Assembly (NCBI GenBank): GCA_949358305.1 | Contig: OX442315.1 | Span: 4,528,001-4,588,000 of the forward strand | Length of the DNA stretch: 60,000 nt | DNA from: Strigamia acuminata | Taxonomy: Eukaryota > Arthropoda > Chilopoda > Geophilomorpha > Linotaeniidae | Reading direction: 5' to 3' | Part shown: positions 30,901-36,989 of the stretch, in pieces | Layout: each line of letters begins with the position of its first letter | Numbering within the stretch: position 1 is the first letter of the stretch | Made by a program: the position numbers and the translations under genes | Notes under the pieces: generated by a model | Seen by the model: the letters and a program-made list of their open reading frames with translations, nothing else | The model's database searches: none | What the model was told of the DNA's origin: nothing

Positions 30901-31788
30901 AGGGGGGCCAATCAGTTTTATTTGGGGGCGTTTAATTTACCCCCGTTTCTGATTAAACAAATGAGGCTCCCCAACTTTATAATTGGCCTTTTCAAATTGC
31001 ATTGCTATATTTAAGTTACAATGTGAAAAACCATGAGACATTATTGAAAACCAAAATTTGTGTTGCATAATGAATTGCCCATCTCCTGCTCACTCTACAT
31101 TCGTGAACACAATCTGTGATTACTATCTAATTACAGAAATATATTCGACTGATAACTCTATGAAACATCCTGTGTAATTAAAATATCATCTTGTTCGAAA
31201 TAGTCGTCTGGGAGTTGGGTATTATACACCCAAGCAATTGTCTGAAGCTTTGGGGTAAGTGATTTTTAAATTATTGAAAGTATTCCAGGTTTTACTTACT
31301 CTTGAAAAACTGATATTTTGAATCATATTAGTAAAGTTTTTCATTCTCATTACTTCGTAAAAGTCTGTGTCATTGTTCATACGAAAACTGATACTCTGTG
31401 AGCAACCTAGAATTATACATTTTAGGACAAGTTTAATGTTATAATGATTGAAGTTACTACCTGCAAATTTGTCGGTTAACTTTTTTTCATACTCGTCGTA
31501 TTCATCAGTGTGAGTTGCAAAGACATACAGTGCTGGAAAGTCCCCAAGATTTTCTTCGCCAATATCAGCACAAACCTTGATAGGCTTATGTGCATAATAA
31601 ATAATTTGTTGGACACATTGGAAAATGCATAAAGAAAGAGCAAGTACGCCAATTGATATTCCTGAAATTTGATGTATTCTCGAAACTAAGTTGTTTTTGT
31701 TGGTTTCGGTAAAGGAAACTGTGCGTTCTTCTGACATGTAAGTTTTAGTAATTCTTCGGATTTCTCTTACTTTTCTTCGGTAATTCAT
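14863..31788 (-). CDS. Tandem two-unit DEG/ENaC (pickpocket-like) sodium channel gene
   Basis: Members of this family are trimeric cation channels with two membrane helices and a Cys-rich ectodomain. Exons read 31788-31300, 29358-29275, 29190-29086, 28788-28679, 26116-25330, 19396-19291, (one not found), 17243-17148, 15410-15301, 15238-14863. Unit 1 has TM1 near SGISIGVLALSLCIF, a small ectodomain and TM2 with the pore signature AGVSCLS. A linker of about 47 residues rich in Lys, Arg and Gln leads to TM1 of unit 2 (KVFLLIIFSFSSYFIY). Unit 2 ends with TM2 LGVSVLSSLQLL and TAA. The two units repeat the same intron phases: a 110-nt exon (phase 0 to 2) with a C-x(8)-C-x(3)-C pattern, then an exon starting with Leu-Pro. 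The topology (TM2 ending and TM1 starting in the cytosol) suits fusion. The short exon expected between 17244 and 19290 was not identified. Two adjacent genes joined by read-through are less likely, because the junction lies inside one exon. Confidence 0.78.
15301..15410 (-). CDS. DEG/ENaC unit 2, Cys-motif exon (110 nt)
   Basis: The acceptor is CACTGCAG|ATTCTA and the donor is TGCAG|GTAAAC, phase 0 to 2. It encodes RLNSPKNPCKSAIEFERCKT and then DCLQNKLL, parallel to the exon at 28679-28788 in length, phase and Cys spacing. Confidence 0.82.
15540..15740. repeat. Word-array repeat of the GACCAGGAAT/ATTCCTGGTC type, left part
   Basis: Variants of CTGGATTTTTTCGAC and GACCAGGAATCC recur in both orientations. 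Related words occur at 16370-16500 and 11210-11420. The outer ends are not clear. Confidence 0.6.
15892..16192. mobile_element. Word-array foldback element A (word TTTTAGCGA) with conserved core
   Basis: TTTTAGCGA(CA) is repeated at least five times on the left and as TCGCTAAAA on the right, around a core at 16002-16110 (GCGACAAGCCGGCTC to TTAGGAATTA). CACGTTTTACTC (15880-15891) and CACGTTTTATTC (16193-16204) flank it, suggesting a duplication of about 9 bp. The same core with another word is at 45909-46419. Confidence 0.75.
16370..16500. repeat. Word-array repeat of the GACCAGGAAT type, right part
   Basis: ATTCCTGGTC, ATCCGGTC and AATCCTAGTC variants are interspersed with AAAA tracts. This is probably the counterpart of 15540-15740, with element A lying between them. 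Confidence 0.5.
16720..16960. repeat. Pogo-like terminal fragment and shared repeat
   Basis: GATAATTGACGCTTTAC is the reverse of the end at 35599-35620 (CAGTAAAGCGTCAATTATC), a Tigger/pogo-like end. The downstream CAGCAATTGGTATCAAGTTT also matches 35941 onward. Confidence 0.5.
17148..17243 (-). CDS. DEG/ENaC unit 2, ectodomain exon (96 nt)
   Basis: The acceptor is GCATTTTAG|ATGTTT and the donor is CAAACT|GTAAGT, phase 0 to 0. It encodes TMHPHNTWLAVTFFKQT, matching the position of SNVVSFSFKR in unit 1. It cannot follow 19291-19396 directly (phase 1 gives a stop), so one exon between them is still missing. Confidence 0.58.
17244..17888. other. DEG/ENaC intron sequence without recognised features
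   Basis: This is AT-rich sequence inside the DEG/ENaC gene. The missing short exon may be here or in 18998-19290. I tested several acceptor-donor pairs on the minus strand and found none that kept an open frame. Confidence 0.4.
17889..18480. repeat. GC-richer dispersed repeat, copy 1
   Basis: GACCGACCACGTCACCCATG, AGACAATGGATTAAAGGC and ACCATACCAGTCA recur at 27900-28265, and the left part (CACTCCACACACTG) recurs near 27357. Overlapping open frames on both strands reach 176 aa, but none has a recognisable domain. The base composition is unlike the surroundings. Confidence 0.7.
18578..18997. mobile_element. MITE with 31-bp inverted ends and GGCATGCC palindromic words
   Basis: TACCGTATTACCTCACATTA at 18578 is mirrored at 18967-18997 with two mismatches. 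Copies of CGGCATGCCGGTATAA sit near both ends in both orientations. There is no ORF. It is within a DEG/ENaC intron. Confidence 0.82.
19291..19396 (-). CDS. DEG/ENaC unit 2, ectodomain exon (106 nt)
   Basis: The acceptor is TTCTTGTAG|ATTGTC and the donor is ATCAG|GTAAAT, phase 0 to 1. It encodes KDISILEGPFMERSFIHTVF followed by GICIHATS, resembling the finger region before the conserved G-x-C of the family. It follows the junction exon in frame across the Copia-bearing intron. Confidence 0.65.
19440..19660. repeat. Word-array repeat with CGGTACTGTAGCACAGCCAG units
   Basis: Three near-tandem units containing GCCAGTGTCGGTACTGTA are followed by inverted versions (TACTTTTGTGCTGGCCCA, GGTACCAC). 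GTACCG is the shared palindromic kernel. Confidence 0.65.
20142..20378 (-). repeat. Copia 3' LTR
   Basis: 237 bp, TGTTGTACAT...AATCTAACA as read on the plus strand, identical by eye to 25053-25289. Confidence 0.95.
20420..24874 (-). CDS. Copia gag-pol polyprotein, 1484 aa, intact
   Basis: A single uninterrupted frame encodes all retrotransposition functions. In order: a gag capsid region (from 1), two zinc knuckles (CYNCDMPGHTAGEC at 228-241 and CYNCRGTGHRASEC at 247-260), a Glu/Lys-rich repetitive stretch (about 325-395), aspartic protease (LDSGATSHM, DSG at 417-419), GAG-pre-integrase (WHQRLGHLAP), integrase core (DLWHVDLIGPL, VDDYSRKT), Copia-type reverse transcriptase (KWVFKIK, YVDDALV) and RNase H (TDASWDRTEDAKSFSG, STVAASSTESE). 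The order protease, integrase, RT identifies Copia. ATG at 24874 starts before the gag motif LNDSNYTLWSERIE. Antisense frames are shadows. Confidence 0.97.
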   Translation of the reverse strand: MTTTKLHVVSNVELLNDSNYTLWSERIETILRGRKLWRAAIAGAEPPHGVADAEDFEAKEKIWETWDDKNAEAIEIMIGTLTGDQVLKYRASRNAKILWEKIKENMQTDNTQLQLECNMQLTHCKMDKTETIDHYLNRIEALQTESAQLGKDITDLEVRFYALHGLRDEFHPTALAIKANKTLTNKEARAMLKQTETRGQKANETRAPDAAYETKVKRFEKGTGVRKCYNCDMPGHTAGECRNPTLCYNCRGTGHRASECRQPKRENKNGGRNAKKPHSKGPPRTLRAREIGPERPQRMLRAFEVEDKEPQEPMESIGTPEDDVSEKFDEILEETLEENLEENLEEKFEEKIVEKIEEKLVGKIEENLEENVEEKFEEKIVEKIDGKLVGKIEEKGFIATCERAGRCEENNEQWILDSGATSHMAKSRGIFATYTPESRAIQVADEGTTIRTSGIGDICVKTTTSQDVLRLERVLHVPRLDSNLLSVPKIVDKKMKVLFEEKKATILSTEGEKILTALREGDSFVINLKIEKNGNARQTKEINTTWHQRLGHLAPDTMRTMMNDQLVRGLTLNRNEKAKCDACIRSKLTRKPHKPVNTRQSSAVMDLWHVDLIGPLKPESLGKARFILTVVDDYSRKTLIRILKTKDETSEELKNLITRCERQTGRRLRKIRSDNGGEFIVGTLSAWFKERGIDHQLTTPFSPASNGVAERHNRTIIEMTRTMLCDAQLPLNFWAECATTAAHIRNSCTSRAHGKTPSEIWDKRKPTVKYLKRYGCVAYTLIRDANRTKLEPKAQKGIFVGYSQNRKAYRIYNPNTRKINEERNVRFLEHELGATLLHGEAQPETTHCNVLFEFQETDTEAENAPRDENEITRPEQDGNENEPTQNESEPTQDERESTPDENEPTRDKTEPTQSGNAANTQANKIGRPKGTTNAANTEKLREQRAEYEQTLVQQGARRSSRKRKHRAYRSEVIEPTTYDEAMKSMNSEEWKKATDEEIASMKHHRVWRITKLPAGGKTVKCKWVFKIKSNPNTGAQRFKARLVAAGYTQRWGQDYDTTFAPVIRIETMRMLINDAIKRGGTLNQYDVKAAYLHGELEETIFMEQPTGYTEGDGKQVCQLLKSIYGLKQSGRCWYEKLTEVLKGVKFEQSPDDPCLFIVRRGEEYMLMGVYVDDALVSASSAKFEKLIIGKIREEIELLSMGPLSSILGIQATWDGGEIQLHQTKYIEDILLQYGMEDCNPKNTPMDPNQKLDEHEESPEVDPKSYQELIGKIMYLATNTRPDLSFAMSTLSQYNCKPKQMHYCALKRILKYLRRTIDYRLTYRKEARNLHAYTDASWDRTEDAKSFSGFIIIDGTAVINWRCKKQSTVAASSTESEMHALSEGVRDLAWTQNLNNFITPQPQEKLATVFCDSLNATQLLQRGPQKARSKYHNRRIHQIKDEIEGGRINVKHIPGENMLADFLTKPLAGPPLERNMVGLGIKKNE
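25053..25289 (-). repeat. Copia 5' LTR
   Basis: 237 bp. It is the promoter-bearing copy for the minus-strand element, adjacent to the primer-binding site. Confidence 0.95.
25330..26116 (-). CDS. DEG/ENaC junction exon: TM2 of unit 1, linker, TM1 of unit 2
   Basis: The acceptor is TTCTTTAG|ATTGCC and the donor is GGACAG|GTAGGA; 787 nt, entering in phase 2 and leaving in phase 0, with no stop. It encodes the Cys-rich wrist of unit 1 (PYFDCHCSTECEQT), TM2 with GGCLCFYAGVSCLSIVDII, a basic linker, TM1 of unit 2, then IQIPPIVVCAD, the post-TM1 motif of the family. Having both helices in one exon is the main evidence for the concatemer. Confidence 0.88.
26405..27165. repeat. Word-array repeat with GTCGACAAAACG units, split by a solo LTR
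   Basis: GTCGACAAA(A)CG and its reverse occur on both sides of the solo LTR (26405-26469 and 26990-27165), including CCGTCGACAAAATG and GACTGTCGACTAAACGACAG. It resembles the other word-array elements, but no core or clean ends are visible. Confidence 0.6.
26470..26971 (+). repeat. Solo LTR of the Gypsy-1 family
   Basis: About 502 bp, TGTTACGCGGTAGAGCC...GCCACGTAACA, is the reverse complement of the 493-bp LTRs at 36088 and 44600 with divergence. ACATAT flanks both sides (26464-26469, 26972-26977). Confidence 0.9.
27480..27805. repeat. CCACTAAAAAAATCTAATTA tandem array
   Basis: Units of about 23 bp (ATCCACTAAAAAAATCTAAT) are nearly perfect from 27620 to 27800. More diverged CCCACTAAATTT-like words precede them. 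Similar diverged words occur at 9850-9975 in an Nmdar2 intron. Confidence 0.8.
27928..28085. mobile_element. hAT-like MITE of 158 bp
   Basis: Inverted ends CAGAGGCAGATCTAGCTT and AAGCTAGATCTGCCCCTG flank AGCCCAGGGCCCCC arms. Flanks CCCTTGGA (27920-27927) and CCCATGGG (28086-28093) are a diverged 8-bp duplication. The uninterrupted relative at 18258 reads CCCATGGG. Confidence 0.75.
28266..28678. other. DEG/ENaC intron, nothing recognised
   Basis: AT-rich sequence with no repeat or frame that I can assign. Confidence 0.4.
28679..28788 (-). CDS. DEG/ENaC unit 1, Cys-motif exon (110 nt)
   Basis: The acceptor is TTCTTTAG|TACAAA and the donor is TTGTCA|GTAAGT, phase 0 to 2. It encodes SPCVSEKEMEDCQSQCYLNE. 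It has the same length and phases as 15301-15410 in unit 2. Confidence 0.8.
29086..29190 (-). CDS. DEG/ENaC unit 1, ectodomain exon (105 nt)
   Basis: The acceptor is ATTGCAG|GTAGTT and the donor is AAAAGA|GTAAGT, phase 0 to 0. The product ends in NVVSFSFKR, leading into the Cys-bearing exon. The equivalent exon in unit 2 is 17148-17243. Confidence 0.72.
29275..29358 (-). CDS. DEG/ENaC unit 1, ectodomain exon (84 nt)
   Basis: The acceptor is ATAGAG|GATAAA and the donor is GCC|GTAAGT, phase 0 to 0. It encodes DKIKLGSNRRLKIQIQTKLE, a beta-rich ectodomain stretch. It is too short for simple ORF detection and was found by splice sites and phase. Confidence 0.68.
30139..30834 (-). pseudogene. Fragment of a transposon-derived FLYWCH-like zinc-finger gene
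   Basis: The frame 30148-30633 has a region near residues 26-55 with W-x(16)-Y-x-C-x(5)-C spacing (FYDCRFSQECDAKRYLFL), followed by HTYEERLHRGISADIKKKIR, a helical segment. This resembles the DNA-binding zinc fingers (FLYWCH/WRKY-GCM class) found in MULE-type transposases and genes derived from them. The last 45 residues or so run into unrelated repeat sequence. A short upstream frame (ending SESDCDAP) may be its N-terminus. No catalytic region is present. CAGGGATTCTTAAAC at 30139 looks like a hAT-type end, so several elements may be layered here. It lies inside a DEG/ENaC intron on the same strand. Confidence 0.45.
31300..31788 (-). CDS. DEG/ENaC unit 1, first exon seen (TM1)
   Basis: The ATG at 31788 is the first in frame. 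The open frame continues upstream to a TGA about 60 bases away. A Lys/Arg-rich N-terminus precedes TM1, then KPIKVCADI, corresponding to the start of the ectodomain. The donor is CAAGA|GTAAGT, phase 0. It is possible that this is not the first exon. Confidence 0.8.
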
Positions 31789-32089
31789 TCTAACCACTAT
31801 CGTGAAAACATTAGCGCAATCAAAGTTTTTGTTTTTAACGTTTGGTCAATTTGTATGCTACATCAGCTACCCCTATCTTAATAAATTTGGTTTTAAGCGA
31901 ACTAGCTTTCCAAGATGGCTGTATGTTAATTTCCTCCATTCGAGCATTTAAAAAAGTTCCAAAAATACAATACCAATTATACTCAAACAGTGCTTGTAAC
32001 AAGAGTATAAACGGATTTTATGTGCCCAACGAGCGAAAAGACATACACGAATATTTCGTTGACATAGTGATAACCTGAAAAATCAGGTT

Positions 32090-32212
32090 GGCGAATATTT
32101 GAAATTCTATGTACACAACAACTATAAAATACAACTCGTTTGAATTGCGCGCCTATCTACGATGTGCGCCATCTATAGACAGATCTTAACTAATACGGTT
32201 TTATAACCGTCA
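32090..32212 (-). repeat. Fragment related to the start of the 1.5-kb LTR-like family
   Basis: On the minus strand from 32212, TGTGACGGTTA is followed after about 30 bases by AGATGGCGC, as in the copy at 2723. The rest diverges. Confidence 0.5.
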
Positions 32213-32213
32213 C

Positions 32214-32929
32214 AAGCTTTAACCAGCAAACCCTTTTTTTGTCTTCTGAAATACATTAATGTAGACTTTTTTTCAACTGTACAATATATTTATGCAAAAA
32301 AAGTTCATTTTTGCTAATAAGTGCATTTTGGTATCTGATTCAACCAAGGAAAGCCACCAAAATGACTCTGGCTAATGGCCGCCACGTGCATTAATCTGCC
32401 ACGACACTGAAGACCGAGCACCTGATCTAGTGGAGTGGGCTTGAAGACCGGGCGCCCGGTCTAAAGAGTCTCTTCCACCTCTTGACTGGGAATGTTTTGC
32501 CCAACTGGCAACTTAATATGAAAAATTCCTACCTGAATAATGAAATTGCTGCGGCTGCACTGCACTTGCTTCCTGCCAGCTTAACGTACATACACCAGAC
32601 AAAAGAAATTTTTCTTCTAACTTGAAATTGAAAAACTTGTATCGCTAGTTGCACCGTATAATTAGTTTGCTGTGTATAGTTATTAACTTTGCCTTCAAAG
32701 CATAGTAGAGTATAATTACTGATGTCAATTTGTGTACAAATAATTACAGAGTGATATTTGATACAAAATATGAATTATTAAATTCAATTAATCGCCAACA
32801 AAGACAGCTTGCCCAGATACAAAGATGTTGGCTTTGTCCTTTCAACCTTAAGAATCAAGATCGAAGATATGGATCGTCAGACCCGTTCCTACAACCCCAT
32901 GTCAAAATATTGGAATACTTGGATTTTGT
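32214..32929. other. Intergenic, no gene seen
   Basis: Unassigned sequence between the LTR fragment and the solo LTR. No frame with recognisable content. Confidence 0.4.
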
Positions 32930-32933
32930 CAGT

Positions 32934-33752
32934 TGTGGTGACCCCGCGGGTGGTCGTCCCTCCAGTGGACGCCATCCGCATGAGTCACTAGGAAAGGTCA
33001 GTTCCCTCGCGTTGGCTCCGCCTTCCCCCCCTGGGAAGCACGTGCCCCGAGGGGGTGAGGTGACGCGTGGCCGGCCCCCATTGGCCGAGCCAGGCCCCTC
33101 ACCCTGGCCTATATCAGGTAGAGTTTCGCGCCCTACAAGCAGAACTTACACAAACGACACCAAGAACACAGCAACTACCTCACCGTCAGGCCAACTTCAA
33201 GTACAAGTTAGGATTGATCGAGGACCGCTGATTCCAGTGCAACTGTAACTCTCACGAATTTACACTGTGCGTTTATTTCCCGCGAAAGCAGGAAAATAAC
33301 CCTTGTGAATTCACACCGAATAACCGACCCACGGTTATTCCGCCACCAAAGTGTCCGAGTGCCCTGTAAGAAACTCCTCGTTTCTGGACGGAGCCTTGCG
33401 ACGCTAAAACCAACCCCTAGACAACAGGCACGGATAGAAGACTCGAAAGAGCATTCCACCGCGTCCGTGAACGACGAATCCGTGACGAATTTACGACAAC
33501 TCGAGACGCCGCCTTTGTTCCGCCGACCACGCGGAACCGACGACGCCATCTTGGGAAATCCTTTGTTCGACTCTGACCAAGTCGACTCTAGTTTTATACT
33601 GAGTGTATTTTAAGGCTTACGCCTATTGAATAAACCTGTTTGTTCATTTACATATACTTAATATTCATTTGGGTAATTTACATATTTAGTAGAATCACAG
33701 GTAAAGTAATATACGTTAGCTCATTAAACCTATCACCAGGTAGGACGCGACA
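32934..33752 (+). repeat. Solo LTR, 819 bp, GC-rich Gypsy type
   Basis: TGTGGTGACCCC...GACGCGACA is flanked by CAGT (32930-32933, 33753-33756). CTATATCAGG near 33108 may be a TATA-like promoter, and AATAAA lies near 33629. The opening TGT(G)GTGACCC resembles the Gypsy-2 LTR (minus strand from 53627). Open frames inside are not coding. Confidence 0.8.
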
Positions 33753-33851
33753 CAGTGTTCCATGTTCCTCAAATGGGCTAGAAACAAAAGTTTCAAAGTT
33801 AAACAAATATCCACAAAAATACTTTGAAAACATGTTTAATTGGCTTTATTT

Positions 33852-34035
33852 TGTGACAGTTTAAAAGTGGTATTTATCAATATCACAGCTGATTTAAGGG
33901 AATTATCGGCAAACCTGCATTTGTCAATGCTTCGAGTCGCCACTAGATGGCGCAATCAAATTTTAGCGGTAAATTCGAATTACGAATGTCAAAATGTACA
34001 AATAAATATATTTGTGAGTACTTGAACATAATGGT
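33852..34035 (+). repeat. Truncated start of the 1.5-kb LTR-like family
   Basis: TGTGACAGTTT, then ACTAGATGGCGC and TTTTAGCGGTAAATTC match the first 150 bases of the family in diverged form. The copy breaks off before 34058. Confidence 0.55.
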
Positions 34036-34057
34036 CCTGTTAAGAGGTGAGTACAGT

Positions 34058-35598
34058 TGTGACGATTGACTTTGCGAGATACAATTGCTAGAGAATTAGA
34101 GCGAGAACTCTTGTGAAAGTGTAAAATACGGAGACTGGTGATTTCTCAAATCATGTGACAGTTTATTACGAATGGGAATTATATAAAAACTATGCCTACA
34201 AAGGGTTAAGTTAACTTCAATTTAAACTATACAATCGGTTGGCGAAAGCCCTAAAATAATATCACTTGCGGTTTTCGGTCGGATAAATAAGGATTTGTAG
34301 CGGCCTTATTATCGGGACGTAAAAGATGTCATCTTAGTATGGGTTTACATGATTCCTGGGCTGGTTCTGAAAAGGTGTGTAATGGTTAGGCTTGGGTGAA
34401 TTATATCCGAGAGGTGCGGTTGACTTTTTCTGCAGTCGTCACAGTTGTAATTATTATACGAATAATAATTACAAAGCGCGGTCATAAATATGACGAAATA
34501 ATTTGAATAAATATTCATGTAAATTCGATAGAATTCCACATGATATTATATTCACGAAGCGGGATAAAATAACTGTAGAAATAAAGAATAAATTAAAATA
34601 GCGCCGAGCTATTTTTGCCCCGAGTGCAATCAACATTTAAGCCTTGTTCAAATGTTCCATCGTCCAACAACGAAATGAATCAGAAGTTTCTGGCAGGAAA
34701 TTACTCCACTCGGTTCTGGCTGGCGGGAGAATAACCGGGAAATTACTCCGCTCGGTTATCCTGATAATGCGTCTGTGAAATAATAAATACTCCACTCTAG
34801 ATACTACATTATCAATGCGTCTGTGAATTTTACTCCACTCTAGATTCTGCATTCTACAACGGAATGTTGGCATGAAGCGGGAGGGAGTGCGTCTGTGGGT
34901 TGTACCCCACTCTAGATACTACACTTAAATGCAAGTGAACTTACGATTTCTACAACGGGATGTTGGCATGAAGAGGCGGGCAGTGTGTCTGTGAGTCTTC
35001 TACTCACTCTAGATTCTTACACTAAATAACTGGTATTTCTACAACGGACTGTTGGATCGACGTGAAGTATAATAAGCGCTCAAGTAACAAGTGACAAAAC
35101 AGAAACAGGACAAGAGCGAGATATATTCGGTTTACACGGAATATATACTCGGGGTGAAGAATGGGTTGTCCAGTGATCCAATGAAATCACTGGGCACCTA
35201 AATCCATCCAATCCTAGATCATAGGAAGTAGATACCCAGGACATAGTCTTCTACTAGGTCCGCCCTAGGAACTGGATACTTAGGACATATTTCGGATTAA
35301 GTCCTGGACTATAATCCGGAATTGGTCCATCTCTCGGTGGGGTGGATTCACCAGGTGTGAAGTTTAAACATAATATGTTAGAATTATGTGTTAAACTTCG
35401 TAAACAACAATAAAAGACATATAAATGTTTTTCTTAATTGTTTGAGTTTTAAAGTGTAATAAAATATAAATAGTAATTTATATTTTATTCACTAAGTTCA
35501 AATCGAAATTTAAAATTACCGCTAAAACATGAAAATGCCATCTATTGGCGAAATAATCGTCCTTAACTAGTAACGTGCATGACAGTGTAACCGTCACA
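34058..35598 (-). mobile_element. LTR-like repeat of 1.54 kb, copy 2
   Basis: This is an inverted copy of 2723-4312: it begins TGTGACGATTG, ends GTAACCGTCACA, and is flanked by CAGT (34054-34057, 35599-35602). The internal CTCTAGAT...CACAGACGCA-type tandem units are at about 34770-35060. It has a different 4-bp target from copy 1, so the two inserted independently. Confidence 0.8.
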
Positions 35599-35969
35599 CA
35601 GTAAAGCGTCAATTATCCGAACGTTAGTGTTATGAGCAACCGATTAACCAAACGGCGATTGATATATTATCAACTTTTTAATAGATTTTTGTTTTTATAT
35701 ACAATACAGTATGTGAAAACTGGAGCGTTTTAGGAGCATTGGAAAACGTATTGATGTAAAGAGACGCACTGAGAAGCCAACATTGAGGCGGCACTTTTGG
35801 ATTTGAGGTCCAATTGCGCGGAAATGGAAGTCACGATATTTGTCATGTTTTCTCAATTTTTACCCTTTATTCCTGATTTAGTAAATGTAAACCCCTTTTT
35901 TAACACAAATGTTATTTTATCAGTGACAGTGGCACTAGCACAGCAATTGGTATCAAGTTTAAATGAAAA
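35599..35969 (+). repeat. Pogo/Tigger-like terminal fragment
   Basis: CAGTAAAGCGTCAATTATCC with CGAAC resembles the ends of pogo-class elements. It is partly shared with 16720-16960. No transposase frame. Confidence 0.45.
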
Positions 35970-36087
35970 ACTAATGACGTCAAAACTTGTAATTTGAGGC
36001 CCAGTGACTGCAATAATGCTAAACAGTTTGAACTAATTCTTCTAATAATTGTTATAAAGTAAGCAAGTATACTTGCTTTATACATAT

Positions 36088-36580
36088 TGTTACGTGGCTA
36101 AATGGGGATTGATTTAGTCCTACGTGACATGAATTCACTCAAGAATGACACAGGGTTTTATATGTAAAATGCCTGTTGGCTTTATTGTTCAAAGTCGGAC
36201 ATTTACTAATGTAAATGTTCGGTCATCAGCTCTTATTACATTTGTTCATTTATTAAACCTAAAACACATAAATGGTTCATTCAAATCAAATAAGGATGAT
36301 GCTGTTGTTTATTCAATTCAGTTTAGGAAACCTAGTCCTGCCTGACCGTCAACCGGCTGGCAGTAGTAGGTGAAGGTAACAGTTTGAGACTCAAAAGAGA
36401 TCTGAGCTCTCTGGCTTAATCAACTCACTAAGTAAACTCCTATTCCCCCTATTAACTAAGTTGAACGGTCTGTGCATCTAATTAGGTGCACAGCGCCGTC
36501 TAGTGAGAATTCATTGCATTAAATGCCTAAACAGAGCGAGCAGAGCCAGCCGATACACGGTACGGCTCTACCGCGTAACA
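36088..36580 (-). repeat. Gypsy-1 3' LTR
   Basis: 493 bp, TGTTACGTGGC...ACCGCGTAACA on the plus strand. The purine tract (read on the minus strand) abuts it at 36581. Confidence 0.95.
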
Positions 36581-36989
36581 GCCCCCCCCTTTAATTTTTT
36601 CGGTCTCTCGAAAAACAATGAATTGTTCTAACTAACGCATCTCCTTTCACATTAAAAAATTCAAATCATAAACTCAATTTTACAATTTTGAGAATCTCTT
36701 TTCATCATCCTTATTTTTACAAAAATATAGTATGATACACTTTTCAATGTTTGTAAATGTCATAGTCACTTTTTATTACATTTTTACATTGGAAACAATT
36801 TTCAAAGTTTAAAATTAAATAAAATTAACACTTTTCATCAATAATAACACTTTTTGGTTTTTTGTTTTATATTACTTTTTTTTTCAAGTTTTCAATTTTC
36901 TATAAAATAAAAAAAAACACACACAAAAAAAAATGTTCAAAGTTCGTGTTGATTTTACACTTATTCACTTAAAGAAGTTAAAGTTCACT
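36581..36989 (-). other. Gypsy-1 3' non-coding region
   Basis: AT-rich sequence between ORF3 and the 3' LTR, ending (minus strand) in AAAGGGGGGGGC. No ORF. Confidence 0.7.

Noticed and set aside
32730-33248. 172-codon frame on the plus strand
   Set aside because: Inside and beside a GC-rich solo LTR; no domain and no splice context.
36145-36345. 66-codon frame, repeated at 44657-44857
   Set aside because: Identical because it lies in the two Gypsy-1 LTRs; not a gene.
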